A stretch of DNA of 64,000 nucleotides from Streptomyces sp. NBC_00576 (GTDB taxonomy: Bacteria; Actinomycetota; Actinomycetes; Streptomycetales; Streptomycetaceae): contig NZ_CP107780.1 in the NCBI RefSeq assembly GCF_036345175.1, positions 6,634,001-6,698,000 on the forward strand, written 5' to 3'. The first letter of the stretch is position 1. Each line of letters opens with the position of its first letter. This document shows positions 8,487 to 15,689 of this stretch, in pieces. Both the position numbers and the translations under genes were made by a program. The notes beneath the pieces were generated by a model, which worked only from the letters and a program-made list of their open reading frames with translations, was not told the origin of the DNA and ran no database searches.

Positions 8487-10600
8487 CACGCGCCTCCGTC
8501 GTTCCGGTCGTCGTCGGCGGCGTTCTCGTCGCCCGGGGTGCGCAGCGGGCGGCCGGCCAGCGCCGCCTCGGGCCACTCCTGCGAGGCCTGCCACAGCAGC
8601 GCGTTGCTCGCGCGCGGGTCGTTGGAGAGCTGCTCCAGTTCGTAGCGCAGCCGGTCGCACAGTTTCCGGTCGGGCAGCACCAGCGGATCGGTCAACTGCC
8701 AGACGGCGTGCACGAGTCGGCGTACCCGAAGATGCAGTACGGCGTCCACGCCGTTCGGCGGCCGTTGTTCGGCGTCGGTGTGGCCGAAGGCGATGCGGGC
8801 GCGCTGGTGGTCGCCGCCGACGAAGTCGTGGCCCTCGGCGTCGTGGGCGTGGAAGTAGGGCGCGGACGCGATGAACAGGAGCGTGTCGAGCCAGGTGCGG
8901 GTGTCGACGGTGTGGAAGGTGTCGCGCAGGTAGGCGACCGCCGGTCCGGTGTCGCCGAGGGCGAGTTCGTGGTGGAGGCGGTAACGGGCCCTCGACGGCT
9001 CGGGGCCCTCGTAGTGCTGGATGAGGGTCTCGTGGACGTCCCGCCACTTGCCGTGGTCGGCGTGCCGGTGGTGCAGGCGCAGCAGGAGCAGGGTGCGGAC
9101 GAAGGCGTCGCCGACGAACTGCCCGGGGACGGCGGGCAGTCCCTCCGTGACGAGGCTGGTCTCCAGGGCGCGGACGCTCGACGGGCCGAAATGGTCCGGG
9201 AGTTGGGCGGCGGCGAGTGCGCAGGCCGAGTCGTGGTCGTGGGCGGCGGCCAGCACGGTCAGTTCGCCGAGCCGGTCGGCGGGGACGAGCCGGTCGAGGA
9301 GTTCACGGTAGGCGGGCCGGCCCTCCCGGTCCTCGTGCAGGACGAGTTCGGCGGTGAGCAGCGCGCCGAAGGGCGCGGTGGGCGGCAGTTGGGTCAGGTT
9401 CTGCCGGGCCGACTCGGCGAGCAGGGCGATGCCCAGCGGGTTCCCGCACGTCAACCGGTGGGTGGCGGCCGGGAGTTCGGCCGGTACGGCGACGGCCGTA
9501 CAGACCGCGTCGACGATGTGCAGCGTGTCGTCGGAGGACAGCGGCGGCAGCGACACCAGCAGGGCCCGGGAGGAGACCGTGTCGCCCGGTGTCCAGCGGG
9601 AGCGCTGGGCGGTCTCGCGCAGGTCCCGGCGTACCGCGTTGCGCAGCGGGGACCGGTCGCTGCTGCCGCGCACGGCGGCGATGAACGCGACCTGGTCGGC
9701 GATGCCCTCGGCGCGGTCGCGCAGCACCTGCTCGATCAGTTCGCGCCCCGGCGATCCCTGCGCGTTGTCGACCAGGACGAGCGGGCGGCCCAGCCGCTGC
9801 AGATGCGCCCGCACCCCGGCGTAGGCGTCGGTGAGGTCGGCGAGCAGGGCCCGTACGAGATAGCGCTCGGCGTGTTCGCGGGAGGTGCCGCCGGCCCTGA
9901 AGTGGTCGGAGAGCAGGCGGAGTCCGAGTTCGGCGCGGTCGCCGGCGTTCGGATACGTCCGGTACCAGGTGGACGCCCTGCGCTGGCGCGCACCCGCGGA
10001 ACGTTCCGTCATCGCCTCCATCGTGGCCTCGATGACCGCGGAGACCAGCGGGTCGTCGCTGATGGCCGCCGCGACCGCCTTGGCGGCCACCCGGCCGGCC
10101 CAGCGCGCGGCGAAGCCGTTGAACCACGAGCCGCTCTCGTTGAGCAGCAGCATCCGCTGGACCTCCCACCGGATGCGCTCGGTGTCGGCGTTGCCCCAGC
10201 CGCCGGCGGCCACCGCGATCAGGCCCGACATCAGCCGCGGGAAGGCGATCCGCCGGGCGCCGGTGACCGGTTCGGCGAGCTGCTCGGCGATCACGAGGAG
10301 CGCCTGCGCGAGCGGCGACCAGGCCTGCGCCGGGTGCCGCTCGGGTGACGGGGTGAACTGGCGGTCCTCGCAGTCGATCAGCGCGACCGGGGTGTGCCCC
10401 TGGTAGGCGCCGCGCAGCTCACCGAGGACGGCGCTCTTGCCGAGCCCGCGCCCCGCGGTGAGCACGACGAACGGCAGTTCGCGGGGATGTTCGAGAGGGG
10501 CGGCGATGTGATGGTGCGGTCTCAGCCCGACGAGCCGGGGCGCGAGCCCCGGCGGTTCGGTGTCGAAGAGCGCCCCGCGTCCGTGCAGCCGTCTGAGCAC
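8486..10600 (-). CDS. Large P-loop NTPase, partner of the binding-fold protein
   Basis: 704 residues. The Walker A is G-R-G-L-G-K-S at 50-56, preceded by a hydrophobic strand (LPFVVLTA), and a Walker B-like strand LVLVDNAQG lies near residue 275. The layout suggests a STAND/AAA-type regulatory NTPase with a long helical C-terminal half rather than a transport ATPase. No helix-turn-helix or WD40/TPR sensor was recognised. It overlaps the downstream membrane protein by one base (TGATG). A perfect 23-bp palindrome lies 34-56 bp upstream of the start. The function is unknown; such ATPase/binding-protein pairs recur in streptomycetes to my knowledge. Confidence 0.75.
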   Translation of the reverse strand: MLRRLHGRGALFDTEPPGLAPRLVGLRPHHHIAAPLEHPRELPFVVLTAGRGLGKSAVLGELRGAYQGHTPVALIDCEDRQFTPSPERHPAQAWSPLAQALLVIAEQLAEPVTGARRIAFPRLMSGLIAVAAGGWGNADTERIRWEVQRMLLLNESGSWFNGFAARWAGRVAAKAVAAAISDDPLVSAVIEATMEAMTERSAGARQRRASTWYRTYPNAGDRAELGLRLLSDHFRAGGTSREHAERYLVRALLADLTDAYAGVRAHLQRLGRPLVLVDNAQGSPGRELIEQVLRDRAEGIADQVAFIAAVRGSSDRSPLRNAVRRDLRETAQRSRWTPGDTVSSRALLVSLPPLSSDDTLHIVDAVCTAVAVPAELPAATHRLTCGNPLGIALLAESARQNLTQLPPTAPFGALLTAELVLHEDREGRPAYRELLDRLVPADRLGELTVLAAAHDHDSACALAAAQLPDHFGPSSVRALETSLVTEGLPAVPGQFVGDAFVRTLLLLRLHHRHADHGKWRDVHETLIQHYEGPEPSRARYRLHHELALGDTGPAVAYLRDTFHTVDTRTWLDTLLFIASAPYFHAHDAEGHDFVGGDHQRARIAFGHTDAEQRPPNGVDAVLHLRVRRLVHAVWQLTDPLVLPDRKLCDRLRYELEQLSNDPRASNALLWQASQEWPEAALAGRPLRTPGDENAADDDRNDGGA

Positions 10601-10633
10601 CGCATCCCTCCCCCTAGGACTTAGCGCCTTTCA

Positions 10634-10656
10634 TGTTGCTGTGCAGCACAGCAACA
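10634..10656. promoter_or_regulatory. Perfect 23-bp palindrome upstream of the NTPase gene
   Basis: The sequence TGTTGCTGTGC-A-GCACAGCAACA reads the same on both strands around A10645. On the minus strand a possible -10 box, TACACT (10659-10664), lies just upstream, so the dyad would overlap the transcription start. It fits an operator for a dimeric regulator or a stable 5'-UTR hairpin. The regulator is not identifiable. Confidence 0.6.
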
Positions 10657-10749
10657 CCAGTGTAAGAAGAGGGAGTTGCATCGGCCAGATCGCCGGATGT
10701 CCGTTGTGTTACGAAATTATCGGTCCGATGCTCAACTTTCTGCGGAGCC

Positions 10750-11751
10750 CTACTCGACGGTGATCGAGTCCAGCTGCCCCCGCAGATAGACGTGCGAGTC
10801 GAAGGCCTCGTACGCGACCCGGCCCACCGGCGCCGGTACCGACTCGACGATCGTGCCCGGGGTGCACTCGCCGAAGTAGACGAGGGACATCAGCTCCTCG
10901 GCGGGTGAGTCGGCCGGCGGCGGCAGCACCCGGTGGCGGCCCGAACGCCACCGGTCGCCGGTCCAACGGGCCATCAGGTCACCGATGTTGATGGTGAACG
11001 CCTCGGGATCGAAGGGCGCGTCCTCCCAGCCGCCCTCGTCCGTGTAGACCTGCAGCCCGCCCTTCCCGGCCTGCCGGTCGAGGATGGTGACGGTCCCGAA
11101 GTCGGTGTGCGGCCCGATCCGGAACTGCCCCGGCTCCGGCTCGCCGACGACCTCGACCCCCGGGTACCAGTTGATGTTGAAGCCGTACGTCGGATGGTCC
11201 ATGTGCCGGGAGAAGAAGTCGGGTTCGAGCCCGAGGGCGTCCCCGAGGAGGGTGAGCAGCTCCTTCTCCAGCTCGCCCATCCGCCTCAGATACTCCTCGC
11301 ACAGCCTCCGCAGCTCGGGAGCCTCGGCGGGCCACACGTTGGGCGCGTACCACTCGGCGTTGACGGCGGGGTCGTCGAACGGCTCATGCGTCGCGAAGGT
11401 CAGCGACTCCTTCAGGTCCGGCGGAGTCTCCGTACCCTCCGAGTACCCGTTGGCCTCGGCCCCCGGCCCCAGCCACCCTCTCCCGCCGACCTTCGCCGTG
11501 TACCGCTCCTTCACCTCGGCGGGCAGAGCGAAGAAGGCGCGGGCCGCCTCCCGGATGCCGGCCCGCAGGGCGGGGTCGACCCCGTGCCCGGTGACCAGCA
11601 GGAAACCGGCGGTCCGGAGGGCGGAGTCGACGGTACGGGCGATCTCCTTCCGTACCTCCGCGTCGCCGGACAGCCAGGGCCGCAGGTCGACGGTCGGGAT
11701 ACGGGGGGCGGCGGACTTCGCCGACGTGGGACTACTCACCGATGTCCTCAT
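10750..11751 (-). CDS. Isopenicillin N synthase-like Fe(II) oxygenase
   Basis: 333 residues of the DIOX_N plus 2OG-Fe(II) oxygenase architecture. The iron triad is visible: H-T-D in PHTDFGTVTIL near residue 213, and the distal His in GRHRVLPPP near 272. The N-terminal DIOX_N helix (FLLVTGHGVDPAL) is typical. Where most relatives have Arg-x-Ser to hold the 2-oxoglutarate carboxylate, this protein reads L-M-S, so the usual Arg seems replaced. Its start lies inside the 3' end of the cytosine deaminase gene (20-bp overlap), so the two form an operon. The substrate is unknown; nothing nearby indicates beta-lactam synthesis. Confidence 0.85.
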   Translation of the reverse strand: MRTSVSSPTSAKSAAPRIPTVDLRPWLSGDAEVRKEIARTVDSALRTAGFLLVTGHGVDPALRAGIREAARAFFALPAEVKERYTAKVGGRGWLGPGAEANGYSEGTETPPDLKESLTFATHEPFDDPAVNAEWYAPNVWPAEAPELRRLCEEYLRRMGELEKELLTLLGDALGLEPDFFSRHMDHPTYGFNINWYPGVEVVGEPEPGQFRIGPHTDFGTVTILDRQAGKGGLQVYTDEGGWEDAPFDPEAFTINIGDLMARWTGDRWRSGRHRVLPPPADSPAEELMSLVYFGECTPGTIVESVPAPVGRVAYEAFDSHVYLRGQLDSITVE

Positions 11752-12208
11752 TCCACAGTGCGGGGTTGTTCGTGATGAAGTCGCGCATCATGTCGACGCA
11801 CTCGGGATCGTCGAGCAGCACGATCTCGACGCCGTGCTCGGCGAGCCAGTCGTGACCGCCGTGAAAGGTGACGGCCTCTCCCACGACCACCCGGGAGATA
11901 CCGAACTGCCTCACCAGACCGGAGCAGTACCAGCAGGGGGAGAGCGTGGTGACCATGGTCGTCCCACGGTACGAGCGCTGCCGTCCCGCATTCCGGAACG
12001 CGGCCGTCTCGCCGTGCGTCGAGGGGTCGCCGTCCTGGACGCGCCGGTTGTGCCCCCGCCCGAGCAGCGTGCCGTCGGCACCGTAGAGCGCGGCGCCGAT
12101 CGGGATACCGCCCTCGGCGAGCCCGGCGCGGGCCTCGGCCACGGCCACGGCGAGCCACGTACGCGCCTGCGCCCGATCCAGCGGATCCAGCGGTTTCAGC
12201 GGATTCAT
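11732..12208 (-). CDS. Cytosine deaminase-like protein (yeast Fcy1-type)
   Basis: 158 residues of the cytidine/deoxycytidylate deaminase fold. The zinc site is complete: H-G-E (STHGETAAF) with the catalytic Glu, and P-C-W-Y-C. The C-terminus ends W-N-E-D-I-G-E, closely resembling the end of yeast cytosine deaminase as I remember it, which favours cytosine over guanine or tRNA adenosine as substrate. It overlaps the IPNS-like oxygenase by 20 bp and is divergent from a PucR-type regulator, consistent with pyrimidine salvage or catabolism under local control. An NCS1 permease is also in the window, but ~17 kb away. Confidence 0.85.
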   Translation of the reverse strand: MNPLKPLDPLDRAQARTWLAVAVAEARAGLAEGGIPIGAALYGADGTLLGRGHNRRVQDGDPSTHGETAAFRNAGRQRSYRGTTMVTTLSPCWYCSGLVRQFGISRVVVGEAVTFHGGHDWLAEHGVEIVLLDDPECVDMMRDFITNNPALWNEDIGE

Positions 12209-12308
12209 ACGACCACTCTCCTTGGGCGGAAACACCGGGGCAACGTGCGGAAAGTACTCTCCGGGCATCCCCCAGCAGGACGAAGTGTCAGCGCCTTGGG
12301 AGGCACCC

Positions 12309-13592
12309 GTGCCCGCACTCACCCTCCGTGAACTCCTGGCCCTCGACCCGGTCCGCGCCGCCGAGCCCGAACTGCTCACCGGCGAGGCCGCGTTGGACCG
12401 GCCCGTGCGCTGGGTCCACTCCAGCGAGGTGTACGAGGGCGCGAACTTCCTCGACGGCGGCGAACTGCTGCTGACCAACGGCTTCGGCCTCACCGACGCG
12501 GACGAGGAGGTACGGCGCCGGTACGTCCGCGAACTGGCCGCCCGGGGCGCGACAGGCCTCGCGGTGGAGATCGGCCGCGCGCTCCCCGCGATGCCGCCCG
12601 AGGTGACGGACGAGGCCCGCCGCCTCGGCCTGCCACTCCTCGCTCTGCGCCGCGTCGTCCCCTTCGTACGCATCACGGAGGCCGCCAACCGCGCGATCGT
12701 CGCCCGGGGCCTGTCCGGCCGTACGGTCGCCCGCCCCTGGGGCGACGACCACACCGCCGCCCTGCTCGCCGACCTCGCCGACGGCCAGGCCCTCAACCAG
12801 CCCGAGGTCGAGGCCCGCGCCGCCCTCGCCGGCTTCCACCCCGGCCCCGGCGCCCGTCTGATCGGCGTCTCCGTGCACGGCACGCGCGACGTCGGCACCG
12901 TGGACCGGGCGGCGCGCACCCTGGGCGGGGCGGTGCTGCGGGCCGCCTTCCCGGGGGACATGCTCGCCCTGGTCGCGGTGCTGCCGGGGCCGGGGGCGAA
13001 GACGGGACGGGATCCCGTACGGGCGGTACAGGACGCCTTCCGTACAGCCGCCGCCCCCGGACTCACCGTCGCCGTGGGCCATGCAGTCGACGCCGGCAGC
13101 GGCTGGCTGCGCTGGAGCGAGACGCTGCGCGCGGCCCGTACGACGCTGGAACTGGCACTGACGGTGCCGCCACCGGAGCCGAACGCCCCGCAGGGTCCCC
13201 TGGTGACGTCGTCCAGGGCCCTCGCCCTCGAACGGGAACTGACCCGAGGAGGCGTCGACGCCAACCACGACCGCCTGACCCGCCTGGTCCAGCACACCCT
13301 GGGCCCCCTGCTGGCCTGGGAGGCGGCCCACCCCAGCGACCTGGTCCGCACCCTGGAGGTCCACCTGCGCAACGGCTGCTCACCGACGCGCACGGCGACC
13401 CTCCTGCACATCGGCCGCCAGTCCCTCTACCAGCGCCTGGAACGCATCGAGTCCCTTCTCGGCCTGGAGATCGACGACCCGGACCTGCTCGGCGAACTGC
13501 TGACGGCGGCCTGCGCGTGGCGGGTGGTGCGGGGGACGGGCGCGGGGGCGGGCTTGGGGTTGGGGGCGGGTGGTCTGCGGACGGTGGCGTAG
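12309..13592 (+). CDS. PucR family transcriptional regulator
   Basis: 427 residues. The N-terminal PucR-type ligand domain begins LTLRELL, and the C-terminal PucR HTH (HTH_30) domain contains the L-R-N-G-C-S-P-T-R-T-A and S-L-Y-Q-R-L-E-R-I segments. The GTG start is set by a good GGGAGG site at 12298-12303. Members usually regulate purine, amino-acid or gamma-aminobutyrate use. Being divergent from the cytosine deaminase/oxygenase operon with a ~100-bp gap, it most likely controls that operon. The tail is Gly-rich. Confidence 0.9.
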   Translation: MPALTLRELLALDPVRAAEPELLTGEAALDRPVRWVHSSEVYEGANFLDGGELLLTNGFGLTDADEEVRRRYVRELAARGATGLAVEIGRALPAMPPEVTDEARRLGLPLLALRRVVPFVRITEAANRAIVARGLSGRTVARPWGDDHTAALLADLADGQALNQPEVEARAALAGFHPGPGARLIGVSVHGTRDVGTVDRAARTLGGAVLRAAFPGDMLALVAVLPGPGAKTGRDPVRAVQDAFRTAAAPGLTVAVGHAVDAGSGWLRWSETLRAARTTLELALTVPPPEPNAPQGPLVTSSRALALERELTRGGVDANHDRLTRLVQHTLGPLLAWEAAHPSDLVRTLEVHLRNGCSPTRTATLLHIGRQSLYQRLERIESLLGLEIDDPDLLGELLTAACAWRVVRGTGAGAGLGLGAGGLRTVA

Positions 13593-13611
13593 GCGGTCGG
13601 CGGGGGAGGAG

Positions 13612-14559
13612 TCAGAAGGGCCGGAGGGTGACGTGGCGTGGCGGGTCGTACTCGGACAACTCCAGCACGGTCTGCGGTGTCCGCAGCCCGTCCTCCTCGG
13701 CGAAGATCCGCCGGGCGGCCTCGAAAGGAACGTCGGCGGGAGCATCGGGGGCGACGACCAGTGACACCCGGTCGTACAGCTCGCGGACGGGCTCGGTCAT
13801 GGTCCGCCCGTCCTCCTCCGACTCCGTCCCCCAGATGTCCCACAGCAGGGTCTCCACCTTGTTCAGCGCGGCCAGGTCGAGCCGTATGTTGCCGGCCACG
13901 AACCACTCGCCGTTCAACGGCCCGTCCTCCGGCGGGTACAGCCCGTAGTTGTCGGGGTCGGCGTCCCCGGCCCGGATGTCCCGCCATGCCCGGCCCGCGA
14001 CCTGAAAACGGTCACGGGGTACGTCCATCGGGTCGAAGTCGACGCGCCCGGCGGCGGTGATGTCCGGATCGGCGAGCTGCGCGTCGGCGAGGAGCCAGCC
14101 GCGCGCGTCGTCCCAGTACTCGGTGACGACGTGATCGCAGTGGAAGCCGTCCGTCCGGAAGTAGTCCGCGAATCCGGACCGCACGCGGGCGGGAGTGCCG
14201 CTGTGCCGCAGCAACGAGCAGTGCAGCAGCGCGAAGTCACGGCAGACGCCGACGAACCGGTCCCCGGCCACGCGCCGCCGGGTCAGCGGGGAGCCGTCGC
14301 GTGCGATGACGATGCGCAGGATGTCGTCGACGTAGCGGGCGTCGGCGTCGTGGTGCAGCCGGTCGGTGGGGTGCGTGTGCCGGAACTGGTCGCTCTCGCC
14401 CCGGTGGATCATCAAGTCACGTGCTGTGCGGGCGAGTTGGGCGGGGCCGGAGGGGAGGTCGGCGTACAGTCGGGCGAGGTCGCCGGGGTCCGAGAAGGTG
14501 CTCTGGGTGCGATAGAAGGCGGCGGCTTCCGGGGTGAGACCGGGGTGGGCGGAGGGCAC
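13612..14559 (-). CDS. Transglutaminase-like domain protein
   Basis: 315 residues. The cysteine-protease-like triad of the transglutaminase superfamily is visible: Cys in GVCRDFALLH, His in CDHVVTEYW and Asp in LADAQLADPD. No signal peptide is seen, so it is probably cytoplasmic. The GTG start at 14559 is chosen because AAGGGAG lies 8 bases upstream; the reading frame stays open further upstream but in poor sequence with no ribosome site. Bacterial members are proteases or peptidases more often than cross-linkers. It converges on the PucR gene with a 19-bp gap. Confidence 0.82.
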   Translation of the reverse strand: MPSAHPGLTPEAAAFYRTQSTFSDPGDLARLYADLPSGPAQLARTARDLMIHRGESDQFRHTHPTDRLHHDADARYVDDILRIVIARDGSPLTRRRVAGDRFVGVCRDFALLHCSLLRHSGTPARVRSGFADYFRTDGFHCDHVVTEYWDDARGWLLADAQLADPDITAAGRVDFDPMDVPRDRFQVAGRAWRDIRAGDADPDNYGLYPPEDGPLNGEWFVAGNIRLDLAALNKVETLLWDIWGTESEEDGRTMTEPVRELYDRVSLVVAPDAPADVPFEAARRIFAEEDGLRTPQTVLELSEYDPPRHVTLRPF

Positions 14560-14864
14560 GGCGGGGCTCCCTTGGGGGTCAGGTGTCAGATCATGCGTTA
14601 GGTCGTGTGTTCGAATGCCGGCCGGCTCGCACCACCGTGTCAAAATTCGCCGCCAAATGTCCAGGGAAACGACCAGCGACGAACAGCGACTACCAACAAG
14701 CTTTGGGAGGCAGGTCCAGCAGGCACTGCTCGCGTGTCTGGCGGACTCAGACGCTCGATACCTAGCCGCCGGCAATCCGTCGCTGCCGCGTGCGGTGATG
14801 CTGTCTCTGATGCCCTGACTCTCATCAGCTGTCATCAGCTGTCATCAGCCGTGATCGGCCGCCA
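14560..14864. other. Gene-free region with tRNA-3'-end-like stretch
   Basis: 305 bp between the transglutaminase-like and MerR genes. At 14609-14634 it contains GTTCGAAT followed 18 bases later by CACCA, like the T-loop-to-CCA end of a tRNA, but the flanking bases do not pair as a T-stem and no 5' half is present. It could be a worn integration-site relic. The right end holds 10-bp tandem repeats. No convincing gene is seen. Confidence 0.4.
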
Positions 14865-14870
14865 TCAGTT
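14821..14870. repeat. Five 10-bp tandem repeats at the end of the MerR gene
   Basis: Consensus GTCATCAGCT in five consecutive 10-bp units (CTCATCAGCT, GTCATCAGCT, GTCATCAGCC, GTGATCGGCC, GCCATCAGTT). They run across the stop codon of the MerR gene at 14865, so slippage here could alter its last codons. Confidence 0.75.
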
Positions 14871-15587
14871 GTTCTCGACGTACTCCATGTACTCCGCCAG
14901 CCGCCCCGCCCCCGCCAGCATCGCCCGCGTACGCCCCGCCAGGGCCTCCCCGCGTGCCGCGACCACCGTTCTCAGCGCCTCCGTGCCGCCCTCCTGCCGC
15001 AGCTCCTCCAGCACCGGACGGATCTGGTCCAGCGGGTAGTGGCTGCGGCGGAGGGTCTGGATCAGACGGGCGTCGCGGACGTCGTCGGGGCCGAACTGCC
15101 GGTAGCGCGTGCCGCGTTCGCGGCCTGGGGTGAGCAGCCCCGCCGCCTCCCATACCCGCAGCGCGGACGTCCGTACGCCGAGCAGGGCGGCCACCTCGCC
15201 GATGCGCAGGCCGGTCGCAGGGGTCGTCGCCTTCGAGGCCGGCCTGCCGGTCAGCGCCTCCAGAGCCGCGCGCGTCGCCCGTAGCGCCGTCCGCTGCTCG
15301 TGCAGCCCGGCGTGCGCCGCGTCGACGAGCGCGAGGGCGCCCGGCAGGTCCCCATCGTGCAGGGTCCGCATGACGGCGGTCGCCGCCAGTGGCCCGTACC
15401 CGGGCTGCAGGGCCCGGTACGTCAGCAGCGCGCGGCGGTGGACGTCCCCGAAGACGCGGTAGCCCGACTCCGTCCGCGCCGCCGGGGGCAGGACGCCCGC
15501 GTCCTCGTAGTTGCGGATCTGCTGCGTCGACAGCCCCGACAACCGGGCGAGATCGACGGGCCGCAGCCGTACCTCATGGTTCGTCAC
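14865..15587 (-). CDS. MerR family regulator with two DNA-binding domains
   Basis: 240 residues. Two MerR-type winged-helix segments are visible: one at the N-terminus (VDLARLSGLSTQQIRNYEDAG...YRVF) and one in the middle (GEVAALLGVRTSALRVWEAAG...YRQF). They are joined by a helical region, with a helical C-terminal tail. Most MerR proteins carry one such domain. The GTG start at 15587 precedes TNHEVRLRP. It is divergent from the UvrA-like gene across 102 bp that contain an imperfect dyad, so autoregulation and control of that gene are the simplest inference. The effector is unknown. Confidence 0.87.
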   Translation of the reverse strand: MTNHEVRLRPVDLARLSGLSTQQIRNYEDAGVLPPAARTESGYRVFGDVHRRALLTYRALQPGYGPLAATAVMRTLHDGDLPGALALVDAAHAGLHEQRTALRATRAALEALTGRPASKATTPATGLRIGEVAALLGVRTSALRVWEAAGLLTPGRERGTRYRQFGPDDVRDARLIQTLRRSHYPLDQIRPVLEELRQEGGTEALRTVVAARGEALAGRTRAMLAGAGRLAEYMEYVENN

Positions 15588-15652
15588 GGATTTGAAGCTT
15601 AGGGGCAATGGAGAGCCGTGTCGGGCGGGTGTCGGGCGGTGATCCCGCCTCA

Positions 15653-15670
15653 AAGTCCCAATGGGAACTT
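15653..15670. promoter_or_regulatory. Imperfect dyad between MerR and UvrA-like genes
   Basis: AGTCCCA and TGGGAACT form an inverted repeat with a one-base offset, in the short divergent intergenic region. It is a candidate MerR operator; the spacing to promoter hexamers could not be fixed. Confidence 0.35.
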
Positions 15671-15689
15671 CAATGAAAAACTTGAAGGT

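Noticed and set aside
6891..9047. Extended 718-codon form of the binding-fold protein
   Set aside because: The extension overlaps the upstream NTPase in another frame and is Arg/Pro-rich; the ATG at 8486 coupled by TGATG is the natural start.
10750..11751. Possible beta-lactam cluster signalled by the IPNS-like gene
   Set aside because: No ACV synthetase, expandase or beta-lactam resistance gene is present; the gene pairs with a cytosine deaminase instead.
14605..14636. A functional tRNA gene
   Set aside because: The T-stem bases do not pair, and no acceptor, D or anticodon arms are found upstream.
13612..14835. Longer form of the transglutaminase-like protein starting near 14835
   Set aside because: The extra ~90 residues cross the tRNA-like and repeat region and look non-coding; the GTG at 14559 has a proper ribosome site.
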